Counted from the first letter of the stretch, positions 9,119 to 18,202 are shown. The stretch is 64,000 bases of DNA from Rhodohalobacter sp. SW132 (GCF_003390325.1 NZ_QUOK01000001.1:496001-560000); one strand, 5' to 3'. Made by a program: numbers and translations. Notes: generated from the sequence alone by a model not told the origin.

Positions 9119-10552
9119 CTACTCTTTTTCCCCGACATCTTCTTTCAGTTTCAGAAGATATTGATATGCTTCATCCCGGTCATTCGGTATTTCACCGTCA
9201 AATATTGCATTTTTGATTTTATCTTTCACTTTTCCAACGATTGGGCCGGGTTTCACATCAAAAACCTCCATAATATCTTCTCCTGAGATTGGATTGGTCC
9301 AGTTCCGGATTTTGTCTTTCTTTTCAACCGTTTTAATCTTCTTTTCCACGCGGTCGAAATTATTACGGTATTTTTGCACCCGCCACTCATTTTTACTGGT
9401 GATGTCGGCCCGACAAAGCGTCATCAGATCTTCAATATCATCGCCCGCTTCATAGATCAGCCTTCGCACGGCGCTGTCTGAAACCTCATCGGAAACGAGA
9501 GCGATAGGTCGCAGGTGGAGGCGCACCAGTTTCTGCACATATTTCATGCGGTCATCGAGCGGCAAACCAAGTCTGCGAAATATTTTTGGCGTCCATTTTG
9601 CACCCAGTGCATCGTGCCCGTGAAAGGTCCATCCCGCCGATTTTGAAAACCGTTTTGTAGGCGGCTTGGCGATATCGTGCATGATTGCAGCCCAGCGAAG
9701 CCAGAGATTATCACTTACCGCTGCAACATTATCGAGTACTTTCAGTGTGTGCCAGAAATTATCTTTATGGCGCTGACCGTTTTTCACATCAACTCCCTGC
9801 AGCTTCACCATCTCAGGGAAAAATTGCTCCAGGAGACCTGATTTTAGCAGAAGTTCGAATCCGTAGGAGGGTTTATGAGTCAGAACTATTTTATTCAGTT
9901 CCTCAATGATTCGCTCTTTGGAAATAATTGAAAGCCTGTGGGCCATTTTCTGGATGGCACTGAACGTTTCATCCTCTATTGTAAATTTTAGTTGAGCAGC
10001 GAATCGCACAGCGCGCATCATTCGGAGCGGGTCGTCCTCGAAGGTCTTCTCCGGGTCGATTGGTGTGCGGATGATCTTATTTTTCAGATCCTGCACTCCG
10101 TGAAAGGGATCCTGCAGCAGCCCGAATGTCTCTTCGTTCAGGCTCCACGACAGGGCGTTTATTGTAAGATCCCGGCGGAGCTGGTCATCTTTCAGCGTGC
10201 CGTTTTCAACAATTGGCTTGCGGGAATCGCGCCTGTAGCTCTCTTTACGGGCGCCCACAAATTCCAGGTCGAGCCCGTTATGCTTTACCTGCGCGGTGCC
10301 GAACTTTTTAAATACGGTAACATCCTTTGAGCCGAGTTTTTTCGCAACCGATTTAGCGAGCTGAATTCCAGATCCGATCGTTACAAAATCGATATCGGTT
10401 GTATCATCTGTATCGAGCCTGCCCAGGTAAACATCCCGAACGTATCCGCCCACAACGTAAGCGGATTGATCGAGCTCATCCGCAGCTTTGCCGATCGTTT
10501 TAAAGAGAGTGGTATGTTGTTGAGGTATATCGATCTGAGTATTTTTATCCAT
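9119..10552 (-). CDS. cca: CCA tRNA nucleotidyltransferase / polyA polymerase family, HD domain
   Basis: Class II nucleotidyltransferase of about 477 residues that would add or repair the 3' CCA of tRNAs. The N-terminal catalytic head shows YVVGGYVRDVYLG and the metal-binding DIDFV, then RRDLTINALSW and the neck motif DPLRMMRAVRFAAQL. The C-terminal half contains an HD phosphohydrolase motif (AAIMHDIAKPPT), found in many bacterial CCA enzymes and associated with 2',3'-cyclic phosphatase activity. A TTG codon precedes the chosen ATG at 10552. Poly(A) polymerase is an alternative role for the same fold, but it normally lacks the HD domain. Confidence 0.92.
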   Translation of the reverse strand: MDKNTQIDIPQQHTTLFKTIGKAADELDQSAYVVGGYVRDVYLGRLDTDDTTDIDFVTIGSGIQLAKSVAKKLGSKDVTVFKKFGTAQVKHNGLDLEFVGARKESYRRDSRKPIVENGTLKDDQLRRDLTINALSWSLNEETFGLLQDPFHGVQDLKNKIIRTPIDPEKTFEDDPLRMMRAVRFAAQLKFTIEDETFSAIQKMAHRLSIISKERIIEELNKIVLTHKPSYGFELLLKSGLLEQFFPEMVKLQGVDVKNGQRHKDNFWHTLKVLDNVAAVSDNLWLRWAAIMHDIAKPPTKRFSKSAGWTFHGHDALGAKWTPKIFRRLGLPLDDRMKYVQKLVRLHLRPIALVSDEVSDSAVRRLIYEAGDDIEDLMTLCRADITSKNEWRVQKYRNNFDRVEKKIKTVEKKDKIRNWTNPISGEDIMEVFDVKPGPIVGKVKDKIKNAIFDGEIPNDRDEAYQYLLKLKEDVGEKE

Positions 10553-10618
10553 CAAAAAATTAATACTGCTGAGAAATTGCCATTCTGCCGGCTGATGTCT
10601 GTAACGGGAAGGAGTTTA

Positions 10619-11074
10619 TCAGAAAATGGATTCCAGCTCCCGGCAGATCTGTTCACATAGTTCTTTGTGTTTGGTAGTGATCGCGTCTTTGGTATGCGAA
10701 TCGATATCGAGCTGGGCAACAAATTCGCCGTCTTTCATAATCGGCACTACAATCTCGGATTTCACATCCATGCTGCATGCCAGGTAATTATCCGCTTGCG
10801 AAACATCCTGCACAACAAACGTTTCGTGCGATTCGGCAACCTGTCCGCAAATCCCTCTGCCGTAGGGGATTTTTGTGTGATCTGTAGACTCGCCCACATA
10901 CGGACCAAGCTCCAGCATGCGATCTTCCTCTTCCGATGCGAGATAAAATCCTGTCCAGTTAAATACATCTACATTACGATCGAGCAGCCCGGCTATGTCG
11001 CGAAGAATTTCATCCCGCTTTTTTCCGGATTGTATTGCAGATTTCGCCTCTTCTAAAATCGCGTTGATTTCCAT
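10619..11074 (-). CDS. msrC: GAF-domain free methionine-(R)-sulfoxide reductase
   Basis: Single GAF domain of 151 residues that would reduce free Met-R-sulfoxide with thioredoxin. The family signatures are NWTGFYL, the substrate-site segment GRGICGQVAES, and LACSMDVKSEIVVPI around the catalytic cysteine. By spacing, the cysteines in GRGIC and LAC, 24 residues apart, correspond to E. coli Cys94 and Cys118. The third (Cys84) position, ten residues before GRGIC, is a histidine here. It is the first gene of a leftward run, divergent from the MarC gene. Confidence 0.9.
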   Translation of the reverse strand: MEINAILEEAKSAIQSGKKRDEILRDIAGLLDRNVDVFNWTGFYLASEEEDRMLELGPYVGESTDHTKIPYGRGICGQVAESHETFVVQDVSQADNYLACSMDVKSEIVVPIMKDGEFVAQLDIDSHTKDAITTKHKELCEQICRELESIF

Positions 11075-11203
11075 GACTTCCGTTTTACATTATTTTTGCG
11101 ATGCCAAGTCCCGGGACACGCAGATTCAAAATTCCTACAGAACAGTTAAAATACAAATTTTCACAAACCGATATTGACCATTTCAAAGTCAACCAAAGCT
11201 CTC

Positions 11204-11211
11204 TATCTTTG
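11204..11211 (+). promoter_or_regulatory. Candidate Bacteroidota -7 element upstream of the MarC gene
   Basis: TATCTTTG matches the Bacteroidota -7 consensus TAnnTTTG and ends 5 nt before the MarC ATG, which would make the transcript nearly leaderless. No convincing -33 TTG lies at the right distance, so this is a weak call. Confidence 0.35.
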
Positions 11212-11216
11212 GGGCT

Positions 11217-11897
11217 ATGTTTGAATTTTTTACAGATCTTAATCCGGAATCCAGCTCCTACTTTATTGGTGCATTTGCCTTGCTGGTTGCGAGCTTCACT
11301 TCATTATTCTCTGTTGTGAATCCGCTTGCCGCAATGCCTGTATTCCTGTCATTAACCAACCGATTTACTCATGAGGAGCGAAAACGCACCGCTTTTAAAT
11401 CGTGTTTATACATGTTTGCACTGTTGGTTGTTTTCCTGCTGATCGGCACATACGTTCTCAGTTTTTTCGGAATCAGCCTGCCGGGTGTGCGAATTGCCGG
11501 CGGACTTATTATTATGAGAGCGGGATATTCAATGCTCAATCCAAAAGATCCGGGTAAAAAATTAACCGAGGAAGGTGAAGCCGCAGCGCTCGAAAAAGAA
11601 GATATCTCCTTCAGCCCTTTGGCGCTGCCTCTTTTATCAGGGCCCGGCAGCATCGCTGTTGTGATTGGGTTTGCATCACAGGCGGCTTCTCCAACAGATT
11701 ACCTGGTAAACGCAATCTCCATTTTCCTGGTGGTGCTTACGACTTTTGGCTTCTTACGACTTGCTCCGATTTCCGCAAAATATATCGGGTACACAGGCCT
11801 GAATGTCATGACCCGCCTTATGGGATTCATCGTACTCGCTATTAGTGTACAGTTTATTCTGAGCGGTATTTCGCAATATTTTAACATCGGGGTCTAA
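11217..11897 (+). CDS. MarC family integral membrane protein
   Basis: Inner-membrane protein of 226 residues with about six helices, in the MarC/UPF0056 family. Its function is unsettled; old claims of multidrug resistance or amino-acid export are not firm. Family marks are SLFSVVNPLAAMPVFLSLT near the N-terminus, AGGLIIMRAGYSMLN, FSPLALPLLSGPGSIAVVIG and the C-terminal GLNVMTRLMGFIVLAISVQF. The start at 11217 directly precedes helix 1. The following DinB-like gene begins 4 bp after the stop, so the pair is very probably co-transcribed. Confidence 0.93.
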   Translation: MFEFFTDLNPESSSYFIGAFALLVASFTSLFSVVNPLAAMPVFLSLTNRFTHEERKRTAFKSCLYMFALLVVFLLIGTYVLSFFGISLPGVRIAGGLIIMRAGYSMLNPKDPGKKLTEEGEAAALEKEDISFSPLALPLLSGPGSIAVVIGFASQAASPTDYLVNAISIFLVVLTTFGFLRLAPISAKYIGYTGLNVMTRLMGFIVLAISVQFILSGISQYFNIGV

Positions 11898-11901
11898 TTC
11901 T

Positions 11902-12366
11902 ATGGATAACCGTCAGTCGATACAGCAGCTTTTTATTTTTGATCTGTGGTGCTCACGAAAACTAACCGACTTTATTCGTGAATCGGGTGAATTCAGAGAG
12001 CAGGCTTCAACAACAGCTTTTCTCTCGCATATCATCAATGCACAGCGCATCTGGTTCAACCGGGTGATTGATATTAAAACTGCAGATACCGATCCCTGGC
12101 ATGAATACCCCATTGACGATATCAAACAGGAGGCAAAATCGGTTCACAAGCTCTGGATTGATCTCATTGGCGATCACGATATGGATATGGATGCCCGGAT
12201 TGTATACCAAAACAGCGCCGGAGTGAATTTCGTAAACTCATTCTCTGAAATTTGCCAGCACCTGATACTTCACGGGCAGCATCACCGGGCGCAGATATCG
12301 CTGCTTCTCAGCCGCTCGGGCATCAAACCACCATCGATTGATTACATCCATTATTTGCGAACCTGA
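11902..12366 (+). CDS. DinB/YfiT-family putative metal-dependent protein
   Basis: Protein of 154 residues predicted to form the four-helix DinB bundle, in which three histidines bind a divalent metal. Candidate ligands are the histidine in AFLSHIINAQRIW, near residue 43, and those in HLILHGQHHRAQISLLL, near residues 124-131. The spacing and the HGxHHRxQ motif match DinB. Some relatives are thiol transferases using bacillithiol or mycothiol and others have no known reaction, so no substrate is assigned. It is coupled to the MarC gene. Confidence 0.87.
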   Translation: MDNRQSIQQLFIFDLWCSRKLTDFIRESGEFREQASTTAFLSHIINAQRIWFNRVIDIKTADTDPWHEYPIDDIKQEAKSVHKLWIDLIGDHDMDMDARIVYQNSAGVNFVNSFSEICQHLILHGQHHRAQISLLLSRSGIKPPSIDYIHYLRT

Positions 12367-12485
12367 TAATTTACAATTGAATCATCGCTGTCTAAAAAAT
12401 TATTCAGGACGAAATACATCATCCATTTCCCAATTACAGAAACAGTTGCATTCGCATTTATACGATCAATCTCAGCTCTTTTTTT

Positions 12486-12570
12486 CGCAGATTTCCGCTG
12501 TGTAGACCGCGGAATATCGCTGATATGCCCTGACTGAATTGATTCCTTTTTGCGAAAATCAGCGGATTAA
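12486..12570 (+). repeat. 85-bp dispersed repeat, copy 1
   Basis: This begins CGCAGATTTCCGCTGTGTAG and ends TGCGAAAATCAGCGGATTAA. A clearly related 86-bp copy in the same orientation lies at 54633-54718. The two ends are conserved (CGCTGTGTAnA, CGCGGA, TCGCTGA, and the identical final 19-20 bases), while about 20 central bases differ. Both ends are partly complementary (CGCAGATTTnCGC against GCGAAAATCAGCG), so the transcript could fold. Confidence 0.7.
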
Positions 12571-12670
12571 GGAAATTTCCTCATCCGCTGACTCCACGTC
12601 ATCGGATGAGCGGACAGGGCTACATGTTATTCTATAAGATTATGAACTGGTTAATATAAAGGTCGGACAA

Positions 12671-12701
12671 TTCACCGGATGAAACGAATTCATCCGGTGA
12701 A
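12671..12701. repeat. Perfect 13-bp stem hairpin
   Basis: TTCACCGGATGAA, loop ACGAA, TTCATCCGGTGAA: a perfect inverted repeat with a 5-nt loop. No T-tract follows, so it is not a standard terminator. It lies about 135 bp upstream of the symporter coding region and could be a protein-binding site or an mRNA structure. Confidence 0.65.
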
Positions 12702-12837
12702 GAGATGCACTAAACATCTCCGTCGACACATTCATGGCACGACAGTAGGTTCCGAAAATAAATCAGCACAGTTTTTATTTGTATTAATCTTGGGGATTCA
12801 ATTTCTTGATCACTTACGTTAACGAAACGGCACAGCT

Positions 12838-14256
12838 CTGGATTTACTCGAACAGATTTTAATTAATTTTGCCAACTATGCCTGGGGAACTCCCCTGCTC
12901 TTTCTGCTGGTTGGCGGCGGTATCTTCTTTCTTCTCTATTCCCGGTTTATGCCGTACCGGCACTTTAAACACGGCCTGGAAGTTCTCACCGGAAGATATG
13001 ACGACCCGAATGCACCCGGTGACATCAACCATTTTCAGGCGCTTTCGAGTGCACTTGCTGCAACCGTGGGGATGGGTAACATCAGTGGTGTTGCGATTGC
13101 GCTCGGCGTGGGCGGTCCCGGCGCAATTTTCTGGATGTGGATTACCGCAATTGTGGGAATGGCCACTAAATTTTTCTCCTGTACACTCTCCATCCTCTAT
13201 CGCGGTAAAGATTCCAGTGGTAAAATTCAGGGCGGACCCATGTACTACATCGTGGAAGGTCTGGGTAAAAAATGGAAGCCGCTTGCTATGTTTTTCAGTT
13301 TTGCCGGCCTCATTGGGTGTACTCCTATGTTCCAATCTAACCAGCTTACACAAATTATTCGCGACACCATTCTTGCCGATCGCGGCTGGCTCGGCTATGA
13401 CACCATTTACCTGGCTGACTCCGCACTCACCGTAACAGGCTTCAGGCTCTCGGATATCATTGTTGGTATTATCCTGGTGATCCTGGTCTCTCTCGTAATC
13501 TTTGGCGGTATTAAACGGATCGGCCTCGTGGCATCACGCCTGGTTCCGCTGATGGTTGTAATCTACGTCCTCACTGTTCTCTATATCATTTTCAACAATC
13601 TTGTTGATGTACCGTATTATTTCTCGCTGATTGTGACGGATGCCTTTTCGGGCGAAGCGGCAGCCGGCGGCGTACTGGGTGTTGTGATTTCAAACGGAAT
13701 TCGCCGAGGAGCTTTTTCAAACGAAGCCGGTATCGGGATGGAAGCGATGGCACACGGTGCGGCAAAAACCAAAGAGCCGGTACGCGAAGGTTTGGTAGCC
13801 ATGCTCGAGCCCGCTATCGATACACTGCTTATCTGTACCATGACCGCCCTCGCGATCCTCATGACCGGAGCCTGGCAGCTCTCCGATGTTGACGGCATCA
13901 CCATGACAGCCGTTGCTTTTGAACAGGGCGTTCCTGTTGTTGGAGCCTATCTGCTGATACTTTGTGTGCTGATTTTCAGTATCACCACCATGTTCACCTA
14001 CAGTTACTACGGCTCCAAATGCCTCAACTTCCTGGCGGGCGCGCATAACAAGCACTACTACAACTACTTCTACATCTTCACCATCTTTTTCGGATCAATC
14101 ACTACGATTGATATGGTCATCAACCTGATTGACGGGTTTTTTGCGCTGATGGCAATCCCAACCATGACCGCATCCATTCTGCTGGCACCGAAAGTGATGG
14201 AAGCCTCCCGCGATTATTTTGCAAGGAAAAATCGCGGTGATTTTGATCACTATTGA
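12838..14256 (+). CDS. Sodium:alanine/glycine symporter (AGCS family)
   Basis: Membrane transporter of about 472 residues importing small neutral amino acids with Na+. Family marks are SSALAATVGMGNISGVAIAL, GGPGAIFWMWITAIVGMATK, GGPMYYI, and SNGIRRGAFSNEAGIGME. The first ATG, at 12949, would delete the conserved amphipathic start and first helix. In the same frame, upstream codons read DLLEQILINFANYAWGTPLL, which fits AGCS N-termini, back to a stop at 12820-12822. No ATG, GTG or TTG lies between, so the CTG at 12838 is the best start. The alternative is a sequence error or a truncated protein from 12949. Confidence 0.9.
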   Translation: MDLLEQILINFANYAWGTPLLFLLVGGGIFFLLYSRFMPYRHFKHGLEVLTGRYDDPNAPGDINHFQALSSALAATVGMGNISGVAIALGVGGPGAIFWMWITAIVGMATKFFSCTLSILYRGKDSSGKIQGGPMYYIVEGLGKKWKPLAMFFSFAGLIGCTPMFQSNQLTQIIRDTILADRGWLGYDTIYLADSALTVTGFRLSDIIVGIILVILVSLVIFGGIKRIGLVASRLVPLMVVIYVLTVLYIIFNNLVDVPYYFSLIVTDAFSGEAAAGGVLGVVISNGIRRGAFSNEAGIGMEAMAHGAAKTKEPVREGLVAMLEPAIDTLLICTMTALAILMTGAWQLSDVDGITMTAVAFEQGVPVVGAYLLILCVLIFSITTMFTYSYYGSKCLNFLAGAHNKHYYNYFYIFTIFFGSITTIDMVINLIDGFFALMAIPTMTASILLAPKVMEASRDYFARKNRGDFDHY

Positions 14257-14615
14257 TGGTGAACCATTTCAAGTAGTATACCAACGCACAGTAAATAAGT
14301 TTTTTAGCACAAAAACTTAAATAATTTTTGCCAAACCCCTTTGCAACCGCGTAATTACTTTAATCACCGGGGAAATGGAAGCGGTTTTACTTAATTATTT
14401 AGGATCCGGTATATTACTTTTTTACTGCGTTTCATCACCCCGAATTACTTTATTCAGAAGGTGAATTCCCTCCTTTTCAGCCGAAACCTTCCGTATCTTT
14501 AAATCGTTATAACAACCGAATTTAGAGGCCGGATAAATACAACAAAAAAATGCCTGAGAAAAACCCGGCATAATTTAATAATCAGGGAAAAATAAGAGTA
14601 AAAACAAATACAGTT
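14257..14615. other. Intergenic region upstream of ankyrin gene
   Basis: AT-rich gap of about 360 bp. An AAGTTTTT/AAAAACTT hairpin followed by TTAAATAATTTTT near 14298-14330 may be a weak terminator of the symporter gene. TATCTTTA at 14494-14501 resembles the Bacteroidota -7 element, and an ATGCC/GGCAT pair near 14549-14570 lies in the putative leader. No gene was recognised. Confidence 0.5.
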
Positions 14616-15104
14616 ATGAAAACGCTAACCGTAACAATAATCTCAGCCCTGTTTGCTATGTTTGCTGTTGTAGATACAGCACAAGCAGAAAACAGTGGAA
14701 CAAACGAAGTTGTTGTTGCAGAAAATATCATCGAAGCAGTAAATAAAATCGACATTATCAGCCTGAATGTACTTCTCGCTGAAGGTGCCGCTATCGACAC
14801 CGTTGACGATGCAGGAAATACACCACTGATGCTTGCAGCTAAGATCGGAAACCCAAGAATGATTGACATTATTCTGGCACACGAACCTGAAGTAAATAAG
14901 CGCAACGAAAGTGGCGTCACCGCACTGATGATTGCATCAGAAACCGGAATTCTCTCTATCGTCCAGGACCTGAAAAACGCAGGTGCTGATCCCGAAATGA
15001 GAAACAGTGCCGGGTACAGCGCAGCACAAATTGCTCAGCGAAACGGACACGGTTCAATAGCCGAATTCCTGAAAGTGAGTAACAGTGTATCATTCAGCAG
15101 ATAA
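14616..15104 (+). CDS. Secreted ankyrin-repeat protein
   Basis: Protein of 162 residues with a clear signal peptide (MKTLTVTIISALFAMFAVV, cleavage likely after AQA near residue 24), so periplasmic or exported. The mature part carries about three ankyrin repeats, seen in DDAGNTPLMLAAKIGNPRMI, NESGVTALMIASETGILSIV and NSAGYSAAQIAQRNGHGSI. Ankyrin proteins bind other proteins; no partner is evident. Some periplasmic ankyrin proteins act with catalase or peptidases, but none is adjacent. The next gene is a secreted metalloprotease, beyond a strong terminator, so it is probably a separate unit. Confidence 0.88.
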   Translation: MKTLTVTIISALFAMFAVVDTAQAENSGTNEVVVAENIIEAVNKIDIISLNVLLAEGAAIDTVDDAGNTPLMLAAKIGNPRMIDIILAHEPEVNKRNESGVTALMIASETGILSIVQDLKNAGADPEMRNSAGYSAAQIAQRNGHGSIAEFLKVSNSVSFSR

Positions 15105-15127
15105 TAACTGACTAAATACACCTTTCT

Positions 15128-15162
15128 AAAGCCTTGCCGCTTCATTGCAGCAAGGCTTTTTT
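15128..15162 (+). terminator. Intrinsic terminator after the ankyrin gene
   Basis: AAAGCCTTGC, a loop of about 12 nt, GCAAGGCTTT and a T-run. A ten-pair stem about 25 bp past the stop codon is a textbook rho-independent terminator. Confidence 0.87.
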
Positions 15163-15275
15163 ATTTCCATCACCCGGATGGAACTCCATCTAAAACATCC
15201 CTTCTAAAATCTCTTTCCTTCTAACCGCACAATTTTGTTTCTTTTGGTCAACTCCTCAACATTACACCAGGCCCT

Positions 15276-17729
15276 ATGAAATTAAAATTACTGCTGCTGC
15301 CCCTCCTGTTCTTACTCACAACTATCTCTTCACTTGCTCAATCGGACATCGATTCATTTACGAATGAAATGGATGCTTACGAAGGGTATTTTAATTTTTG
15401 GTGGGATGATGAAGCCGGAAAAATCTGGCTGGAGATCGATAAGCTTGATGAAGAAGTACTCTACGTAAATTCTCTTGCTGCCGGGATGGGTTCGAACGAT
15501 ATTGGACTGGATCGGAGTCAGCTTGGCGATTCGCGAATCGTTACATTCCAAAAAATTGGCCCTCGCGTGCTGATGGTTCAGCCCAATTACGATTTTCGCG
15601 CCAGTTCAGATAACGAGCTGGAACAAAAATCCGTGGAAGAAGCTTTTGCACAGTCTGTGTTGTGGGGTTTTGATGTTGAACATACAGACGGTGACCGGGT
15701 TTTAGTGGATGCAACGGATTTTCTGCTTCGGGATGCGCATGATGTCACCGGCCGGCTGCAAAGCCAAAATCAGGGTAATTACTCCCTTGACGGAAGCCGC
15801 TCGGCCATCTATCTGCCCGGTACCTTCAATTTTCCAAAAAACAGCGAGTTCGAGACGATCCTCACATTTACCGGAAGCAACCCTGGCGGCCAGGTCCGGT
15901 CCGTTACGCCTACACCGGAAACCATCACGGTACGGCAGCACCATTCATTTGTTGAGTTGCCGGATGATAACTACACCCCGCGAAAATTTGACCCGCGTGC
16001 CGGATTCTTTGGCATTTCGTACCAGGATTACAGCGCACCTATCGGCGATGAATTCACAAAACGCTACATCGCCCGTCACCGGCTTGAAAAGAAAGACCCG
16101 GATGCAGAAATGAGCGAAGCGGTTGAACCAATTGTTTTTTACCTCGATAATGGTACTCCCGAACCGATCCGTACAGCGCTGCTTGATGGAGCCCGCTGGT
16201 GGGCCGAAGCATTTGAAGCGATCGGCTATGAAGATGCCTATCGCGTAGAAATTTTACCTGATGATGCCCATCCGCTCGACATTCGCTACAACGTCATTAA
16301 CTGGGTACACCGCTCAACGCGAGGCTGGTCTTACGGCTCATCTGTGATCGATCCGCGCACCGGAGAAATCATCAAAGGAAATGTGCTGCTGGGATCACTG
16401 CGGGTCAGGCAGGATTACATGATCGCCGAAGGGCTGCTTTCACCGTACGAAAACGGGGAAGAACCTGATCCCGAAATGCTTGATATGGCGCTCGACCGAA
16501 TTCGCCAGCTTTCCGCCCATGAGATTGGCCACACTCTCGGAATTGCACACAACTTTGCCGCAAGTGTTGACGATCTCGCCTCCGTTATGGATTATCCGCA
16601 CCCGATGGCCACCATCCGCGAAGATGGCACCCTCAGCCTGGAAAATGCGTATGATATCGGTATCGGGGAGTGGGATAAACGCGCTGTGGCCTACGGATAC
16701 CAGGATTTCCCCGACGGAAGGGATGAAGAGCAGGAACTGAACAATATTATCGAAGAGACGCTCGATATGGGACTGATGTATATTTCGGATGAAGCGGCAC
16801 GTCCGCAAGGCGGAGCACATCCATATGCTCACCTGTGGGAGTACGGCAGCGATCCTATTGCACAGCTCGATCACATTCTTGAAATCCGGGAAATTGCGCT
16901 CCGAAATTTTGGTGAAAATACAATCCGTGAGGGGCGAATGATGTCTGATCTCGAAAACGTACTGGTACCCATCTATCTCTATCACCGGTATCAAACCGAA
17001 GCGACTGTTAAACTGCTTGGCGGAGTGGATTACAGCTATTCTGTGCGCGGTGATCAGCAACCCGGTCCGGTTACTGTCGATGGAGAGATTCAGACGAATG
17101 CTCTTCAGGTACTATTGAAAACTTTAGATCCAGAGGTCCTGGCACTCCCCGAACATATTTCCGATTTGATTCCGCCGCGACCCGCCCGGATTCCGCAAAC
17201 ACGTGAACATTTCCGGGGTTACACAAATCCTATTCTTGATCCCGTTGCCATGGCGGAGGTTGCAGCAAATCACTCCGCTTCGCTGATTTTCAATGAAAAC
17301 AGAGCCGCGCGGCTGGCTCATCAGCATGCCCGAAACAGTTCCTATCCCGGCCTCAGCGAAATCATCGACACTGTGCTGGACGCCACCCTTTTTGCCGACA
17401 ATCAAACCGGGTATGAAGGATCTATCCAGCGGGCAATTAATGTGGCCGTACTGAGAAATCTTCTTCAGCTTGCCGGAAATACCGATGCCGCACCCGATGT
17501 ACGGGCCATCACATCGCTTTATACCGAAGAACTGGCAACCGATCTGCTTCGAAAACGAGCCGATACTGACACCCGGGCCTGGGAAGCACACTACAAATAC
17601 CTTGCGGATATGGTTGAGTCGTTTGTGTTTGACCCTGATACATTCGAACTGCCAGAAGCACCTTACACTCCGCCGGGAGCGCCAATCGGCAGCGGGGGAT
17701 TCCACCTGCCCGTTTCGTGCACTTTTTGA
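15276..17729 (+). CDS. Large secreted zinc metalloprotease (DUF5117/DUF4953-type)
   Basis: Protein of 817 residues with a signal peptide (MKLKLLLLPLLFLLTTISSL, cleavage near AQ22), so exported. Residues about 415-425 read HEIGHTLGIAH, the extended HExxHxxGxxH zinc site of the metzincin type, followed downstream by SVMDYPHPM, which supplies a Met-turn-like segment. The N-terminal half (YFNFWWDDEAGKIWLEI, LVDATDFLLRD) and the C-terminal helical half match the large Bacteroidota/Proteobacteria zinc-dependent metalloproteases annotated with DUF5117 and DUF4953. The substrate is unknown. It stands alone, with a terminator upstream and about 470 bp of non-coding sequence downstream. Confidence 0.9.
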   Translation: MKLKLLLLPLLFLLTTISSLAQSDIDSFTNEMDAYEGYFNFWWDDEAGKIWLEIDKLDEEVLYVNSLAAGMGSNDIGLDRSQLGDSRIVTFQKIGPRVLMVQPNYDFRASSDNELEQKSVEEAFAQSVLWGFDVEHTDGDRVLVDATDFLLRDAHDVTGRLQSQNQGNYSLDGSRSAIYLPGTFNFPKNSEFETILTFTGSNPGGQVRSVTPTPETITVRQHHSFVELPDDNYTPRKFDPRAGFFGISYQDYSAPIGDEFTKRYIARHRLEKKDPDAEMSEAVEPIVFYLDNGTPEPIRTALLDGARWWAEAFEAIGYEDAYRVEILPDDAHPLDIRYNVINWVHRSTRGWSYGSSVIDPRTGEIIKGNVLLGSLRVRQDYMIAEGLLSPYENGEEPDPEMLDMALDRIRQLSAHEIGHTLGIAHNFAASVDDLASVMDYPHPMATIREDGTLSLENAYDIGIGEWDKRAVAYGYQDFPDGRDEEQELNNIIEETLDMGLMYISDEAARPQGGAHPYAHLWEYGSDPIAQLDHILEIREIALRNFGENTIREGRMMSDLENVLVPIYLYHRYQTEATVKLLGGVDYSYSVRGDQQPGPVTVDGEIQTNALQVLLKTLDPEVLALPEHISDLIPPRPARIPQTREHFRGYTNPILDPVAMAEVAANHSASLIFNENRAARLAHQHARNSSYPGLSEIIDTVLDATLFADNQTGYEGSIQRAINVAVLRNLLQLAGNTDAAPDVRAITSLYTEELATDLLRKRADTDTRAWEAHYKYLADMVESFVFDPDTFELPEAPYTPPGAPIGSGGFHLPVSCTF

Positions 17730-18202
17730 AATGTATAGTACGGCATCGATGGTTCTTTGATTTGATGCGGATACAATTTCTGAGTAATGAAATACACCGA
17801 AACAGAGCCATCGAGAAATCAACTTGAAACCTATTAGTTTTTATCTGTATATGAATTTTTCAACAAGTGTCCCTTTTGAAGGCAATGTCACTAACTTTGA
17901 TAACTATCTTCCAAATGAAACCTAATATACTTTTGCGCGATAGATATTGTGTCGATTGTGTAATTCTTCCGGCCTTTGATTACTGAAGGAGGTGCTTGGT
18001 TTGCGGGGAGTGCATGCGATGTTTGTAAAAACTACCGGCCAAATCGATGATTACTGTCACGAAGTGATATGGACCTTTGTTTTTACGTCGCAAAACGGAC
18101 CGCAAATCCCGACTGAAGGAATCACCAGCCCGGCGGGTTTTGGATACTTTTGTCCGTTCAAAAGTATCAGGAGAATAAACCATTTATGATTAAGCAGCGC
18201 TA
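17730..18202. other. Intergenic region with hairpin, no gene recognised
   Basis: About 470 bp. Overlapping short frames on both strands (about 65 residues each) do not resemble proteins. TAACTTTG (17892-17899) and TACTTTTG (17928-17935) both match the Bacteroidota -7 consensus, but neither has a well-spaced -33. A perfect 10-bp hairpin at 18143-18168 precedes the acyltransferase gene. Confidence 0.5.
18143..18168. repeat. Perfect 10-bp hairpin upstream of the acyltransferase gene
   Basis: GATACTTTTG, loop TCCGTT, CAAAAGTATC. It lies 35 bp upstream of the acyltransferase ATG, with no T-tract. It could be an operator or a 5' leader structure. Confidence 0.6.

Larger units (their letters stand above)
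12367..12837. other. Intergenic region with repeats and hairpins
   Basis: About 470 bp between the DinB-like gene and the symporter gene. No gene was recognised. It contains one copy of an 85-bp dispersed repeat (12486-12570), an imperfect inverted pair CTCATCCG/CGGATGAG (12580-12610), and a perfect 13-bp-stem hairpin (12671-12701). Confidence 0.7.

Noticed and set aside
17980-18189. Overlapping 65- and 67-codon frames on both strands before the acyltransferase gene
   Set aside because: No recognisable domain, no conserved start context, and they cover a hairpin-bearing leader region.
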